A stretch of DNA of 21,531 bases. Source: DSNY01 sp016861185 (GTDB lineage: Bacteria > Pseudomonadota > Gammaproteobacteria > Burkholderiales > Burkholderiaceae_F). The notes under the pieces are model-generated. The model ran no database searches and was not told the origin of the DNA. It saw only the letters and a program-made list of their open reading frames with translations. The stretch is from contig SZOR01000069.1 of the NCBI GenBank assembly GCA_030263275.1, forward strand, positions 1 through 21,531. Direction: 5' to 3'. Both the position numbers and the translations under genes were made by a program. Of this stretch, positions 7,688-15,315 are shown one piece after another (the stretch's first letter is position 1; each line of letters opens with the position of its first letter).

Positions 7688-8484
7688 CAGCCGAGAAGTT
7701 AGCTCCCGCGCCACGCTGATTCAGCGGCGACGAATGTCCCGGTCGGAGAGTTCTGTTTCTGACCTTGCGAACTGCACCGGCAACAGCGGGCACTGACCGC
7801 GCTCGGTGTGGTTGCCGGGCACTTCGGCGCTGAGCTTAGACGCTTGCTTGAGGTAATCGAGCAAGGCGCGCGGTGCGAACCGTTTGCATGGCGCGGCACT
7901 CTTGGAGTGGGGCGGACTCCGGTCGGGTTCCGCCGTGCGCTCGAAAGCCAGGCGCTTGAACAGGCACCGCGGAGCGCCAGCGACGGCCAACCGCTCGCCC
8001 GCCGGCGCCGATCAACACCTTCGACCTGTTCTATCCCTCCGCGCTTCGCGCGAGAAGTTGGCTGCGCACATGCGCCAGCGTTTCTTGGGAGTTTCGAACG
8101 ACGCATGGATTCGCTGCGGCCGAGCGGCTCGCCAAGAGAGGGCAAACCGACCCGTTGCGGCCGTCCAGAAGGGTTGGGGCGACCGTCAGCTCCGGCGACA
8201 AAGAAAGCGCTGAGCACAAGCGCGCGAGCGTTCCCTGCACTCACATCGTGCTCGTTAGACTCGTCACGCGTCATGGTTCAGCGTGGCCATAGGGCGCGTA
8301 TCCGCCGCGGTCACGAATGGTCGTTTCGAGACGAAACAGACGGTCGTCAGCAGCCCATTGAAGCTATGGTTGGGCAGCCTAGCGATGAGCACCATCACCA
8401 CGAGAGCGTTTCTGGCTCGCAAGGAGTGTTTGTTAAGCTGCCGCCGGGGGCAAGGCGAACGCAACCGAGGCGGCGCGACTTGGC
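7688..8484. other. Long non-coding stretch before the ATPase/receiver genes
   Basis: About 800 bases contain several overlapping open frames on both strands, none with a domain, a good ribosome site or consistent codon use. It holds the right copy of the diverged direct repeat (core 7933-7998). GTTAGAC occurs at 8250-8256, reminiscent of an integron core site, but no partner site was found. The promoter of the gene at 8485 should lie in its last 150 bases; I could not pick convincing -35/-10 boxes. Confidence 0.55.
7933..7998 (+). repeat. Diverged direct repeat, right copy (core)
   Basis: This is the partner of 7074-7139 (50 of 66 identical by hand count, no gaps). Similarity continues upstream at ATGGCGCGGCACTC (about 7888) and weakly downstream. 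In one reading frame both copies give similar peptides, LE-[CS]-[RQ]-[SA]-LEQ ... DG-[RQ]-P-[IL]-ARR, so they may derive from an old coding sequence or from a structured non-coding element. Confidence 0.6.
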
Positions 8485-10632
8485 ATGGCCACGAGAAAAG
8501 ACAACGAATATCCGATCCGGGCGCGAAGCCATCTTCTAAAACTCCTCGGCGATGAGCTGATCGGCGACGATCGCCTCGCGATCTTCGAGCTCGTCAAAAA
8601 CGGCTACGACGCCGACGCAACCAAGGTCGAGATCGAACTCGGTCTGGCCGCCAGCCAGAAGCGGATTGTCGTCGAGGACGACGGCTCTGGCATGACCTTA
8701 GCGGACATTACCGGAAAATGGCTGGAACTCGCGACTGCGTCGAAGCGCGAGCACCGTAAAGACCGCACACCGAGGTTTCATCGCCTAGCGTTAGGCGAAA
8801 AGGGTGTCGGTCGCATTGCGACGTTCAAGCTGGGTCGATATGTGCGCCTCACGACACGCGCGAAGGGGCACCCGGAATTCGAGGTAAACATCGATTGGGA
8901 TGAACTAATCGGTCAGGGTGACTACCTGGAAGATCTCAACGTTGCAGTCATCCGCAACCCCAGCCCCAAGATCTTCCCTGGCGCCTCATCGGGTACCCGC
9001 ATCGAGATTACGGATCTCCGTCGCTCGGATTGGAGTCGCGGAGACATCCGCAAGCTCTATAGATTTGTCACCTCACTGGCCAGTCCATTCAAGACGCCTG
9101 ACCGTTTCGTGGTCAAGCTGAAGGTTCCCGGGCGGGAAAAAGAGCTGAGCGACATGCTCAGCCCTGAGGATTTCCTGGACCAAGCGGTCTGGAAGTTCCA
9201 GTTCCGCGTTTCCCGCCAAGGCCTTGACTGGGACTACGAGTTCGCACCGCCCCATTGGGAGGGCGTAAAGGCCTGCAAGAAGTCCAAGAAGAACGACACA
9301 TTGCAGCTGACGCCACCTGACGACACGGCCCGCATGCAGGACGGAAAACCAGACGAGCGCCTTGTGCTGCATCCGGACCACCTTAGTGGCATAGGGCCAA
9401 TCACTGGCCAGATCTATGGGTACTACCGACGCCCGGAGGTGTTGAACGCCTCCGGGAGCTCCACCCAACTCAAGACTTGGCTCGACGACCAAACCGGGGT
9501 CCGGGTTTACCGAGATGGCGTCCGGGTCTTCACATACGGCGAACCCCAGGACGACTGGCTCGGCCTCAACGTGCGCCGTATCAACAAGCCAGGCGGAAAG
9601 ATGGCGACCAATACCGTTGTCGCGGCCATTCACCTCAGCCTGGATCAGAGCGCCGACCTGCGTGAAAAGACCAACCGTGAAGGGTTTGATCAGAATGCCG
9701 CTTTCGGTCGTCTCCGGCGGATCGTCCTGAGTGTTTTCGAGCACTTCGAGGAGGCGCACGCTGAGGACAGACGAACCCTGGACAACGTCATCAAAGGCAC
9801 GACGGAGGAGAAGCCACTCCGCTTCAATGAGGCGATCAGCAATCTGCGCGTCGGCTTGCACAAGAAGAAGCTGGACAAGGAATTCAAAAGGGATATCGAC
9901 GCCATCGCTGAAGAGTTCGGTCAACTTCGCGATGTCATGGTCAATGCCGGCACAGCCGGCCTGAATCTGGCGGTGATCTTCCACGAGATCGAGCGGGAAG
10001 TGGACGCCCTGGCGTCCGCCGTTGAGCGCGGCATGGATTCCAAGAGCATCCGCGAGCAGATCGACCATCTATATCAGCTGCTGCATGGCTTCGCCCCACT
10101 CTTGCGGAAGAATCCCAGCCGCCTAGTATTTGCCAGCGAGATCGTGCAGGGAGCCCTCCGCATACGGGAGTCGCGCTTTAAGTTCCACAAGGTCACTTAC
10201 TCAGCTCCGATTCTGCAGAAGGAGGAGACGGACTTCAGAGTCAAAGGTCCGTCGAATCTGTTGATAGGTTCGCTTGGCAATCTCATCGACAACGCCCTCT
10301 ACTGGTCACGCTTCAGGAAGGAGCGCGACAAACGCTCCGCGCCTGCGTCCGTGCTGATCACGACGAAGAGCGATCGCAGAACAGAGTCTGGCTTCATCGC
10401 GGTCGTGGACAACGGCCCTGGGTTCCTCATCCCGCCCGAGCGCGCGATCGAGGCGTTCAACTCCACTAGACGCGGCGGGATGGGCCTTGGTCTCTTCTTC
10501 GCCAATCAAGTGATGGAGCAGTGTGGTGGAACACTTTCCATCGAGTCGGCGTCCGATCTACGCGATGAGATGCCGATCCCGCGGGCCTACGATGGAGCGG
10601 CCGTTGTCATGCGATTCAAGAAGAACCTATGA
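8485..10632 (+). CDS. Double GHKL-domain ATPase with histidine-kinase-like core
   Basis: The 715-residue, probably cytosolic protein has two separate GHKL nucleotide-binding modules. The N-terminal one is Hsp90/MORC/MutL-like: N-box ELVKNGYDA (35-43), G1 DDGSGM (65-70) and G2 GEKGVGR (104-110). The middle (about 200-480) includes the conserved-looking VYRDGVRVFTYGEPQDDW (341-358) and LREKTNREGF (392-401). An H-box-like helix VIFHEIEREVDAL (497-509) with H500-E501 precedes a second, histidine-kinase-type module: N-box NLIDNALYW (599-607), G1 VDNGPGF (641-647) and G2 GGMGLGL (664-670). No membrane segment or classical sensor domain is seen. The stop overlaps the ATG of the receiver-like gene by 4 bases (ATGA), so the pair is translationally coupled. 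The chosen ATG at 8485 has only a weak ribosome site. I infer ATP-dependent sensing plus phosphotransfer to the next gene product. GHKL ATPases are known neighbours of restriction-modification genes, which fits the context. Confidence 0.85.
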   Translation: MATRKDNEYPIRARSHLLKLLGDELIGDDRLAIFELVKNGYDADATKVEIELGLAASQKRIVVEDDGSGMTLADITGKWLELATASKREHRKDRTPRFHRLALGEKGVGRIATFKLGRYVRLTTRAKGHPEFEVNIDWDELIGQGDYLEDLNVAVIRNPSPKIFPGASSGTRIEITDLRRSDWSRGDIRKLYRFVTSLASPFKTPDRFVVKLKVPGREKELSDMLSPEDFLDQAVWKFQFRVSRQGLDWDYEFAPPHWEGVKACKKSKKNDTLQLTPPDDTARMQDGKPDERLVLHPDHLSGIGPITGQIYGYYRRPEVLNASGSSTQLKTWLDDQTGVRVYRDGVRVFTYGEPQDDWLGLNVRRINKPGGKMATNTVVAAIHLSLDQSADLREKTNREGFDQNAAFGRLRRIVLSVFEHFEEAHAEDRRTLDNVIKGTTEEKPLRFNEAISNLRVGLHKKKLDKEFKRDIDAIAEEFGQLRDVMVNAGTAGLNLAVIFHEIEREVDALASAVERGMDSKSIREQIDHLYQLLHGFAPLLRKNPSRLVFASEIVQGALRIRESRFKFHKVTYSAPILQKEETDFRVKGPSNLLIGSLGNLIDNALYWSRFRKERDKRSAPASVLITTKSDRRTESGFIAVVDNGPGFLIPPERAIEAFNSTRRGGMGLGLFFANQVMEQCGGTLSIESASDLRDEMPIPRAYDGAAVVMRFKKNL

Positions 10633-12044
10633 GATTCGGCCCGATTCGCGCCGTTGTCATTGACGACAAGCCGACGCACCTCTTTGCGATCGGCGCCGGT
10701 TTGGCCGGAGTCGGCATTCCGTGCATGTCGTATTGGTACAACCGCGGAAAGGGATCTCTCGTTCCGCCCCCGCAGGAGCCTCACAGGTACTTACGCCTGG
10801 TGTTCATGGACCTGAACCTCGCCGAACTCGGGGGTAACCCGGAACCGGAGACACTCGAGGCTGCGATCGAGGATGTGCTGAAGCAGATCATCGCATCTGA
10901 TGCCGGGCCTTACGTGCTCGTCTTTTGGACTGAGGTGACCGGAAAGGCTGCGCAGGTAGGGAATCTTCTGTACGAACGCCTGAAGGACATTCCCCTCCCT
11001 CTTGCCATAACAGAACTGAAGAAGGCGCCGTTTCTACCGAAGAGGAGGGCCAAAGGCGAGGACGTGGAAGTCGCCTTGCAGAAGATGTTCGCTGACTTGT
11101 CGCGCAAGCTGCGTGAACTCGGCAAGGAAATCACACGGCTGTCCGGAGTTCGTGAAGAACTGAATATCGTCGCCGAGTGGGAGTCGCGCGCAACCGAGGC
11201 TGCGGCGGGAGCGATCAATGAGGTCGTATCTCATGCCCGCAAGGATGCAGCGGACGAGAAGCTTGTCGGCGACACATTGAAGAACCTGCTCGCATTCGTA
11301 GGGATTGCGGCAGCAGGAAGGGAACCCGCTGCGGCAGAGCCAGCGAGAGCGCTGGATCTCGGAATGGGCGAGATTCTCATAGACAGATTCTCGACATCTG
11401 TCGATGAGAGGACGTATCGGAAGTTGGTGTCCAGCGTCCTTGGCCCGGTCATAGCCGCGGCGCCGGCCTTCAAAGACAGGCATCGTGTCGCCGCAGCCCT
11501 CAATACGTTCTTCCATGTCGACGTCAACTGCAAGGGGGCGAAGAGCAACGAGCGCGGGGTAGTGATCCCCATCGGCAGGCACCTTCCGAAATCGAAGATT
11601 GGCCTGACGCATACCGAGCTTCTGCAGAAGGAGTATCTGTATCCAGCAAAACAGAACAAGGACAGCCCAGTCCTCTATGCGGCCCTCCCGGCGGAGGCGC
11701 GCGCCGTCTTGGTTGAGGTAGGAGCAGACTGCGACCATGCGCAGCCCAAACCCCGAAGCATCCGCTATCTCGTCGGCTTTGAAGTTCCGAAGAAGTACAA
11801 GGACTTTCTCGTACGCAATGGCAAGACGCAGTCTCCGTCGCTCCATTGTCTTGGTCCGTGGTTAATTGGTGGCAAAGAGATCTACCTCATCGTTTCCACG
11901 AGACGATTCATAACGTGGCAGCACTCCAGACCACCGGCGGGCAAGGTGGAGTACAGGCTGCGAACTGCGCTTGTGAACAAGCTGCTACACGATTACTCGA
12001 ACTGGCACAGCCGCCCAGGCATCGTAGAGTTCAGGCCGTCGTAG
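10629..12044 (+). CDS. Receiver-like domain protein with unknown C-terminal effector region
   Basis: The first 135 residues of this 471-residue protein follow the receiver pattern of response regulators: acidic pair D12-D13 in AVVIDDK, candidate phospho-acceptor D61 at the end of strand 3 (LVFMDLNL), T101 in VLVFWTE and a Lys (K131/K132) before AP. A charged helical linker (about 140-210, possible coiled coil) follows. The C-terminal half lacks a helix-turn-helix that I recognise and contains the motif VEVGADCDHAQPK (362-374; C368, D369, H370). Such Cys-Asp-His clusters could bind metal or be catalytic, but no function is known to me. The start overlaps the upstream ATPase gene by 4 bases. 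The stop directly abuts the stop of the convergent methyltransferase. It probably receives phosphate or a conformational signal from the upstream kinase-like protein; whether it is a regulator or an effector cannot be told. Confidence 0.72.
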   Translation: MRFGPIRAVVIDDKPTHLFAIGAGLAGVGIPCMSYWYNRGKGSLVPPPQEPHRYLRLVFMDLNLAELGGNPEPETLEAAIEDVLKQIIASDAGPYVLVFWTEVTGKAAQVGNLLYERLKDIPLPLAITELKKAPFLPKRRAKGEDVEVALQKMFADLSRKLRELGKEITRLSGVREELNIVAEWESRATEAAAGAINEVVSHARKDAADEKLVGDTLKNLLAFVGIAAAGREPAAAEPARALDLGMGEILIDRFSTSVDERTYRKLVSSVLGPVIAAAPAFKDRHRVAAALNTFFHVDVNCKGAKSNERGVVIPIGRHLPKSKIGLTHTELLQKEYLYPAKQNKDSPVLYAALPAEARAVLVEVGADCDHAQPKPRSIRYLVGFEVPKKYKDFLVRNGKTQSPSLHCLGPWLIGGKEIYLIVSTRRFITWQHSRPPAGKVEYRLRTALVNKLLHDYSNWHSRPGIVEFRPS

Positions 12045-12998
12045 TCAGTGAGTCGTTAGCTCTGCGACGATCTGCTTCATAACTGGCGGGCAAACGGCAT
12101 TGCCGAGAAGGCGGATCTTGTCCCGTCGTGTTCCTTCCGGGAAGTGGTAGGACGCAGGGAAGCCCATCGCCCGGCGGAGTTCAGAGGGCTGAAGCATCCG
12201 CATCGTATGGCCATTCGGGCCCGGTTCGACAAGGGCAAAGCGATCCAGGGTCGTAACAGTGCGGAGCGGTACATCTAAGGATTGCCACCCTCCGGCGCCG
12301 TCTGTGCCGTAGTAGACGAGAAGGAATGGTGTCTTTGTTCCCACCTCAGCGATCGCACGTTCGGCCCGCTTTAGTGTGTCCTTAGCGCGGCCCTTCTGCC
12401 GCAGGGGCGTGGTCTTCCATGTGCCACGCGCATCAAGGATCGAGTTCGCCGGCTTGGCTGTGCTTTTGGGGAATGACAACGCGCCTAGGCGATGTTCCTT
12501 GTCCGCAACCATGAACAGCCGCCGTCGCCTCTGCGGGATGCCGAAGTCTGCGGCGTCCAGGACGACTTCCTGCACCTGGTAGCCAAGGTCGGAGAGCCCC
12601 GTCTTTAGTTCCGAATACCGCTTCCAGGGCCGCATGTGGACCACGTTCTCCAGAACGATCCACCGCGGTTCGAAGACTCGCGCGTAGCGGAGGACTTGGA
12701 GCGCAGTCTCCCTGCTTTCCTCGGAACGGGGTGCCGAACCCTTCGCACAAGTGTGGTTCGTGCATTCAGGTGAAGAGAGTAGGAGATCGACGCGGCCGAC
12801 TAACCGGGCGACAGTGGCGGTGTTGTGCTTGCGCAGGTCCCCGGAGAGAAGCTTCGCTTCAGGAAAGTTCGCTCTGAACGAGAGGGCTGCGTATTCGGCC
12901 ATGTCGGCGCCACCGACGATTCGGGCGCCGGCGGCCCGGGCACCCAGGCTGCTGCCACCCCCGCCACAGAACATGTCGAAGACGCGAATTTCGCGCAT
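12045..12998 (-). CDS. DNA (cytosine-5-)-methyltransferase, Dcm/type II family
   Basis: The 317-residue reverse-strand protein has the ordered C5-methyltransferase motifs. Motif I is FDMFCGGGGSSLG (7-19, SAM binding). Motif IV is LLLSSPECTNH (72-82) with catalytic C79; here Pro-Glu-Cys replaces the common Pro-Pro-Cys. Motif VI is WIVLENV (113-119), motif VIII is FGIPQRRRRLF (152-162), motif IX is PLRTVTTLDRF and motif X is LLGNAVCPPV near the C-terminus. It methylates carbon 5 of cytosine in a target set by the variable region (about 185-235), which is short. It is encoded opposite to its neighbours, converges on the receiver gene with no gap, and is divergent from vsr across 83 bases that must hold both promoters. 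It probably protects host DNA from the nuclease at 13518. The recognition sequence is unknown. Confidence 0.93.
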   Translation of the reverse strand: MREIRVFDMFCGGGGSSLGARAAGARIVGGADMAEYAALSFRANFPEAKLLSGDLRKHNTATVARLVGRVDLLLSSPECTNHTCAKGSAPRSEESRETALQVLRYARVFEPRWIVLENVVHMRPWKRYSELKTGLSDLGYQVQEVVLDAADFGIPQRRRRLFMVADKEHRLGALSFPKSTAKPANSILDARGTWKTTPLRQKGRAKDTLKRAERAIAEVGTKTPFLLVYYGTDGAGGWQSLDVPLRTVTTLDRFALVEPGPNGHTMRMLQPSELRRAMGFPASYHFPEGTRRDKIRLLGNAVCPPVMKQIVAELTTH

Positions 12999-13081
12999 GA
13001 TTACCGGACGCCCAGTGAAGAGTCGGCCAAGTTACCAGGTGCGGGCGCTATTGAAAAGCTGAAATTGGGGACGGAGCATCA

Positions 13082-13555
13082 GTGGATCGCATTTCGAAGG
13101 AGGCCAGGAGCCGAAACATGTCGCGCATCCGTGGGCGCGAGACCGGCCCTGAGATCGCGTTGCGCCGGGAGCTCTGGCGAATGGGTTTGCGGTATCGCAC
13201 TCACGCCAAGCTGCCCGGCCGCCCCGATGTGGCATTCCTCGGCGATCGCCTCGCGGTCTTCATCGACGGTTGTTTCTGGCACTCATGCCCACTGCACGGC
13301 GTTTCCCCAAAGGAAAACCGCGACTTTTGGGAGCGCAAACTCCAAGGGAACAGGGCGCGCGATCGCAGGAACGAGCGCGACCTTACCACGCTCGGGTGGT
13401 CGTTCGTCCGCTTCTGGGAGCACGAGATTGACGAGGCGCCGGACAGGTGTGCCCGCGCAGTGGCACGGGCATTGAGAAGAAAACGACGGTCCGGCGCGAA
13501 GCGCAGGAGGGGACGGAATGACCGTATTCGCCGGAAACGAGCTCGAGACTGCTGA
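13082..13555 (+). CDS. vsr: Very short patch repair (Vsr-like) endonuclease
   Basis: The GTG at 13082 with GGAG at 13073-13076 starts a 157-residue protein with the Vsr signature: DRISKEARSRNMSRIRGRET at the N-terminus, E24 in GPEIALR, PGRPDVAF with D49, and DGCFWHSCPLHG (62-73) with metal/zinc-type Cys and His residues, then RDRRNERDLTTLGW and FWEHEI. Vsr enzymes nick next to T:G mismatches left by deamination of 5-methylcytosine, so they travel with C5-methyltransferases like the divergent one here. Beyond the usual end of the family (about 135-140 residues) the protein continues as an Arg/Lys-rich tail, and the last 38 bases overlap the start of the next gene. A role as the cleaving partner instead of a repair enzyme has been suggested for some Vsr-like proteins and cannot be excluded. 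Confidence 0.93.
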   Translation: MDRISKEARSRNMSRIRGRETGPEIALRRELWRMGLRYRTHAKLPGRPDVAFLGDRLAVFIDGCFWHSCPLHGVSPKENRDFWERKLQGNRARDRRNERDLTTLGWSFVRFWEHEIDEAPDRCARAVARALRRKRRSGAKRRRGRNDRIRRKRARDC

Positions 13556-14711
13556 CCTGATTGTCGATGCCCTCTACGAGGGGATCCTCCGGGAAAACCG
13601 GACCTATGCCGACCCGCTGAACAAGCTGGTCAACGTTTCAAACCGGGGCGGGTTTCGCTACCGGGGCACTAAGGATGCACCCACCCTTGTGGTCCTGACG
13701 TCGAATCTCGCGGAGCCGGATTGGCCGGACGAGCTGGACGCCCCGACCGGGCGTTTCGTTTACTACGGCGACAACAGGAAGCACGGACGCGAGCTGCATG
13801 AGACAGGCCGCTACGGCAATCATCTGCTCCGGATCATGTTCGACTGCCTTCATCTAGGCCATCGGCATCTCTGCCCGCCGGTTCTGATCTTTACGGCTCT
13901 GCGCGCGAGGCGTGCCTTCGTGTTCCGTGGCCTCTGTGCCCCAGGCTTCGCAGGCGTGCCGCCGACGCAGGATCTTGTCGCCATCTGGAAGGCCACCGAA
14001 GGGCAGAGGTTCCAAAACTATCGCGCCGTATTTACCGTGCTGGATGCAGCCGTAGTGCCACGGCAGTGGATTGATTCTGCGAAGAAGGGCCTCCCGCCGA
14101 AGGTTGGGGCCCCGGAAGCCTGGGTAGCGTGGGTGGAGTCGGGCACTTACAGACCACTTCAGGCGACTGCGACAAGATCTGTCAGGACTAAACAGGAACA
14201 GCTCCCGGAGTCCGACGGCGATAGAGCCCTAATCGAATGCGTCCGAAGTCGTTTCAGCGGGCGCCCAGCGGACTTCGAGGTCTGCGCAGCTGAGATTGCC
14301 CGACTACTCCTGCGCGACGTTACGGATCTTGAAGTCACGCGCCCCTGGCGCGACGGCGGCCGTGACGCCATTGGCAAGCTGCGACTCGGGCGCGAACGGG
14401 CTTCGATCGCGGTCACATTCGCGCTCGAGGCAAAGTGTTATGGCGCCGGCGGGGTCGGTGTTGCCGAAGTGTCTCGGCTCATCTCTCGCATCAGGCACCG
14501 GGAATTCGGTGTCCTTGTCACGACGACCTATCTCGATGCGCAGGCGTACAAGGAGGTTGTTGAGGACGGACATCCCGTAATCGTGGTCTGCGCGCGGGAT
14601 ATCGTCGCGCTGCTGCGGGAGGCTGGCTATGCGACGGTCGATCAGCTGAGCAAGTGGCTGGATTCGATCGACCCAGGGTCGGAATTGGTGGTCGGTCTAC
14701 TGGAAGGCTAG
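13518..14711 (+). CDS. Restriction endonuclease with Mrr-like catalytic domain, possibly AspBHI-type
   Basis: The ATG at 13518 is preceded by AGGAGG at 13505-13510 and gives 397 residues. The C-terminal part (about 250-375) is a PD-(D/E)XK/Mrr-type nuclease: a helix FEVCAAEIARLLL, then D283 in DGGRDAIG, then E304-A-K306 in FALEAKCY, and a strand FGVLVTTTYL. The N-terminal half (1-210) looks like a DNA-reading module with GRFVYYGDNRKHGRELHET (78-96) and GNHLLRIMFD (100-109). This resembles the SRA-like N-terminal domain of the modification-dependent enzyme AspBHI, which has the same order and a similar total length; I cannot verify that by search. The gene is co-directional with and overlaps vsr, so the two are probably cotranscribed. 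It is the likely cleaving component of the island. If it reads 5-methylcytosine rather than unmodified DNA, the neighbouring methyltransferase must have a different specificity. Confidence 0.8.
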   Translation: MTVFAGNELETADLIVDALYEGILRENRTYADPLNKLVNVSNRGGFRYRGTKDAPTLVVLTSNLAEPDWPDELDAPTGRFVYYGDNRKHGRELHETGRYGNHLLRIMFDCLHLGHRHLCPPVLIFTALRARRAFVFRGLCAPGFAGVPPTQDLVAIWKATEGQRFQNYRAVFTVLDAAVVPRQWIDSAKKGLPPKVGAPEAWVAWVESGTYRPLQATATRSVRTKQEQLPESDGDRALIECVRSRFSGRPADFEVCAAEIARLLLRDVTDLEVTRPWRDGGRDAIGKLRLGRERASIAVTFALEAKCYGAGGVGVAEVSRLISRIRHREFGVLVTTTYLDAQAYKEVVEDGHPVIVVCARDIVALLREAGYATVDQLSKWLDSIDPGSELVVGLLEG

Positions 14712-15315
14712 ATGGGACGGGTGTGTCGTGGTCGGCGATACCTCCTGGAGCGAACAGTCGCAGGAGCGAGCCCGAAGAGCCACCCATGGCCATCCACCGA
14801 CCGACAGGTCTCACGACTGATCGTTTCTGCGCTCGCATCGCGGACGTTCGGCGGGCCGACTCCACGATCCGCAATGCGGTAGGACTGGACGCCCGAGCGA
14901 GCGATGACAAGCGTCCACTTATGGCCGCCATCAGACACTCGACGTCACCCATTCGCTGTCGGCGGCAACCACGTGTCGGCACATTCCGAACAACGATCGT
15001 CGGCAGTGCCGGCGCTCACAACGACAGCATCGCGATGCGCGGCTGCCTGACCGAACACCGGTGAGCGGCTGATCGATCGCGCGCCGAAGCCTGCGCAGGA
15101 TGCGGCGAACATCGGTGCGCTCGTGCAGTTCGATTCGGAAAAGCCGAACCGCGTGCCCCGGGCGCACCCTCAGCGAGGCTCGACCCTCGCCTCGACGCGA
15201 CAACCCCCTCCCCCCGACCTCCCCGCATCCGTCCACTCCCCCACCCCGTACGTAGACCGATCGCACGCACCGGCCCGCTCGGCCGGCGGCGGTTCATTCG
15301 TTGGGGTTTGCGCAG
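14712..15315. other. Non-coding stretch at the right edge of the accessory island
   Basis: About 600 bases hold no gene I can support: open frames on both strands lack ribosome sites and family features. Base composition changes across it from the moderate GC of the restriction island to the high GC of the right-hand genes, with a pyrimidine-rich patch (CCCCCTCCCCCCGACC) around 15205-15221. No integrase gene, tRNA or terminal repeat was found. Confidence 0.55.

Noticed and set aside
8250..8256. GTTAGAC, possible integron attC core site
   Set aside because: No matching RYYYAAC partner with intervening palindrome upstream, and no integrase gene in the window.
14654..15064. Open frames between the nuclease and flavoprotein genes
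   Set aside because: Short, overlapping on both strands, no ribosome site, no family resemblance.
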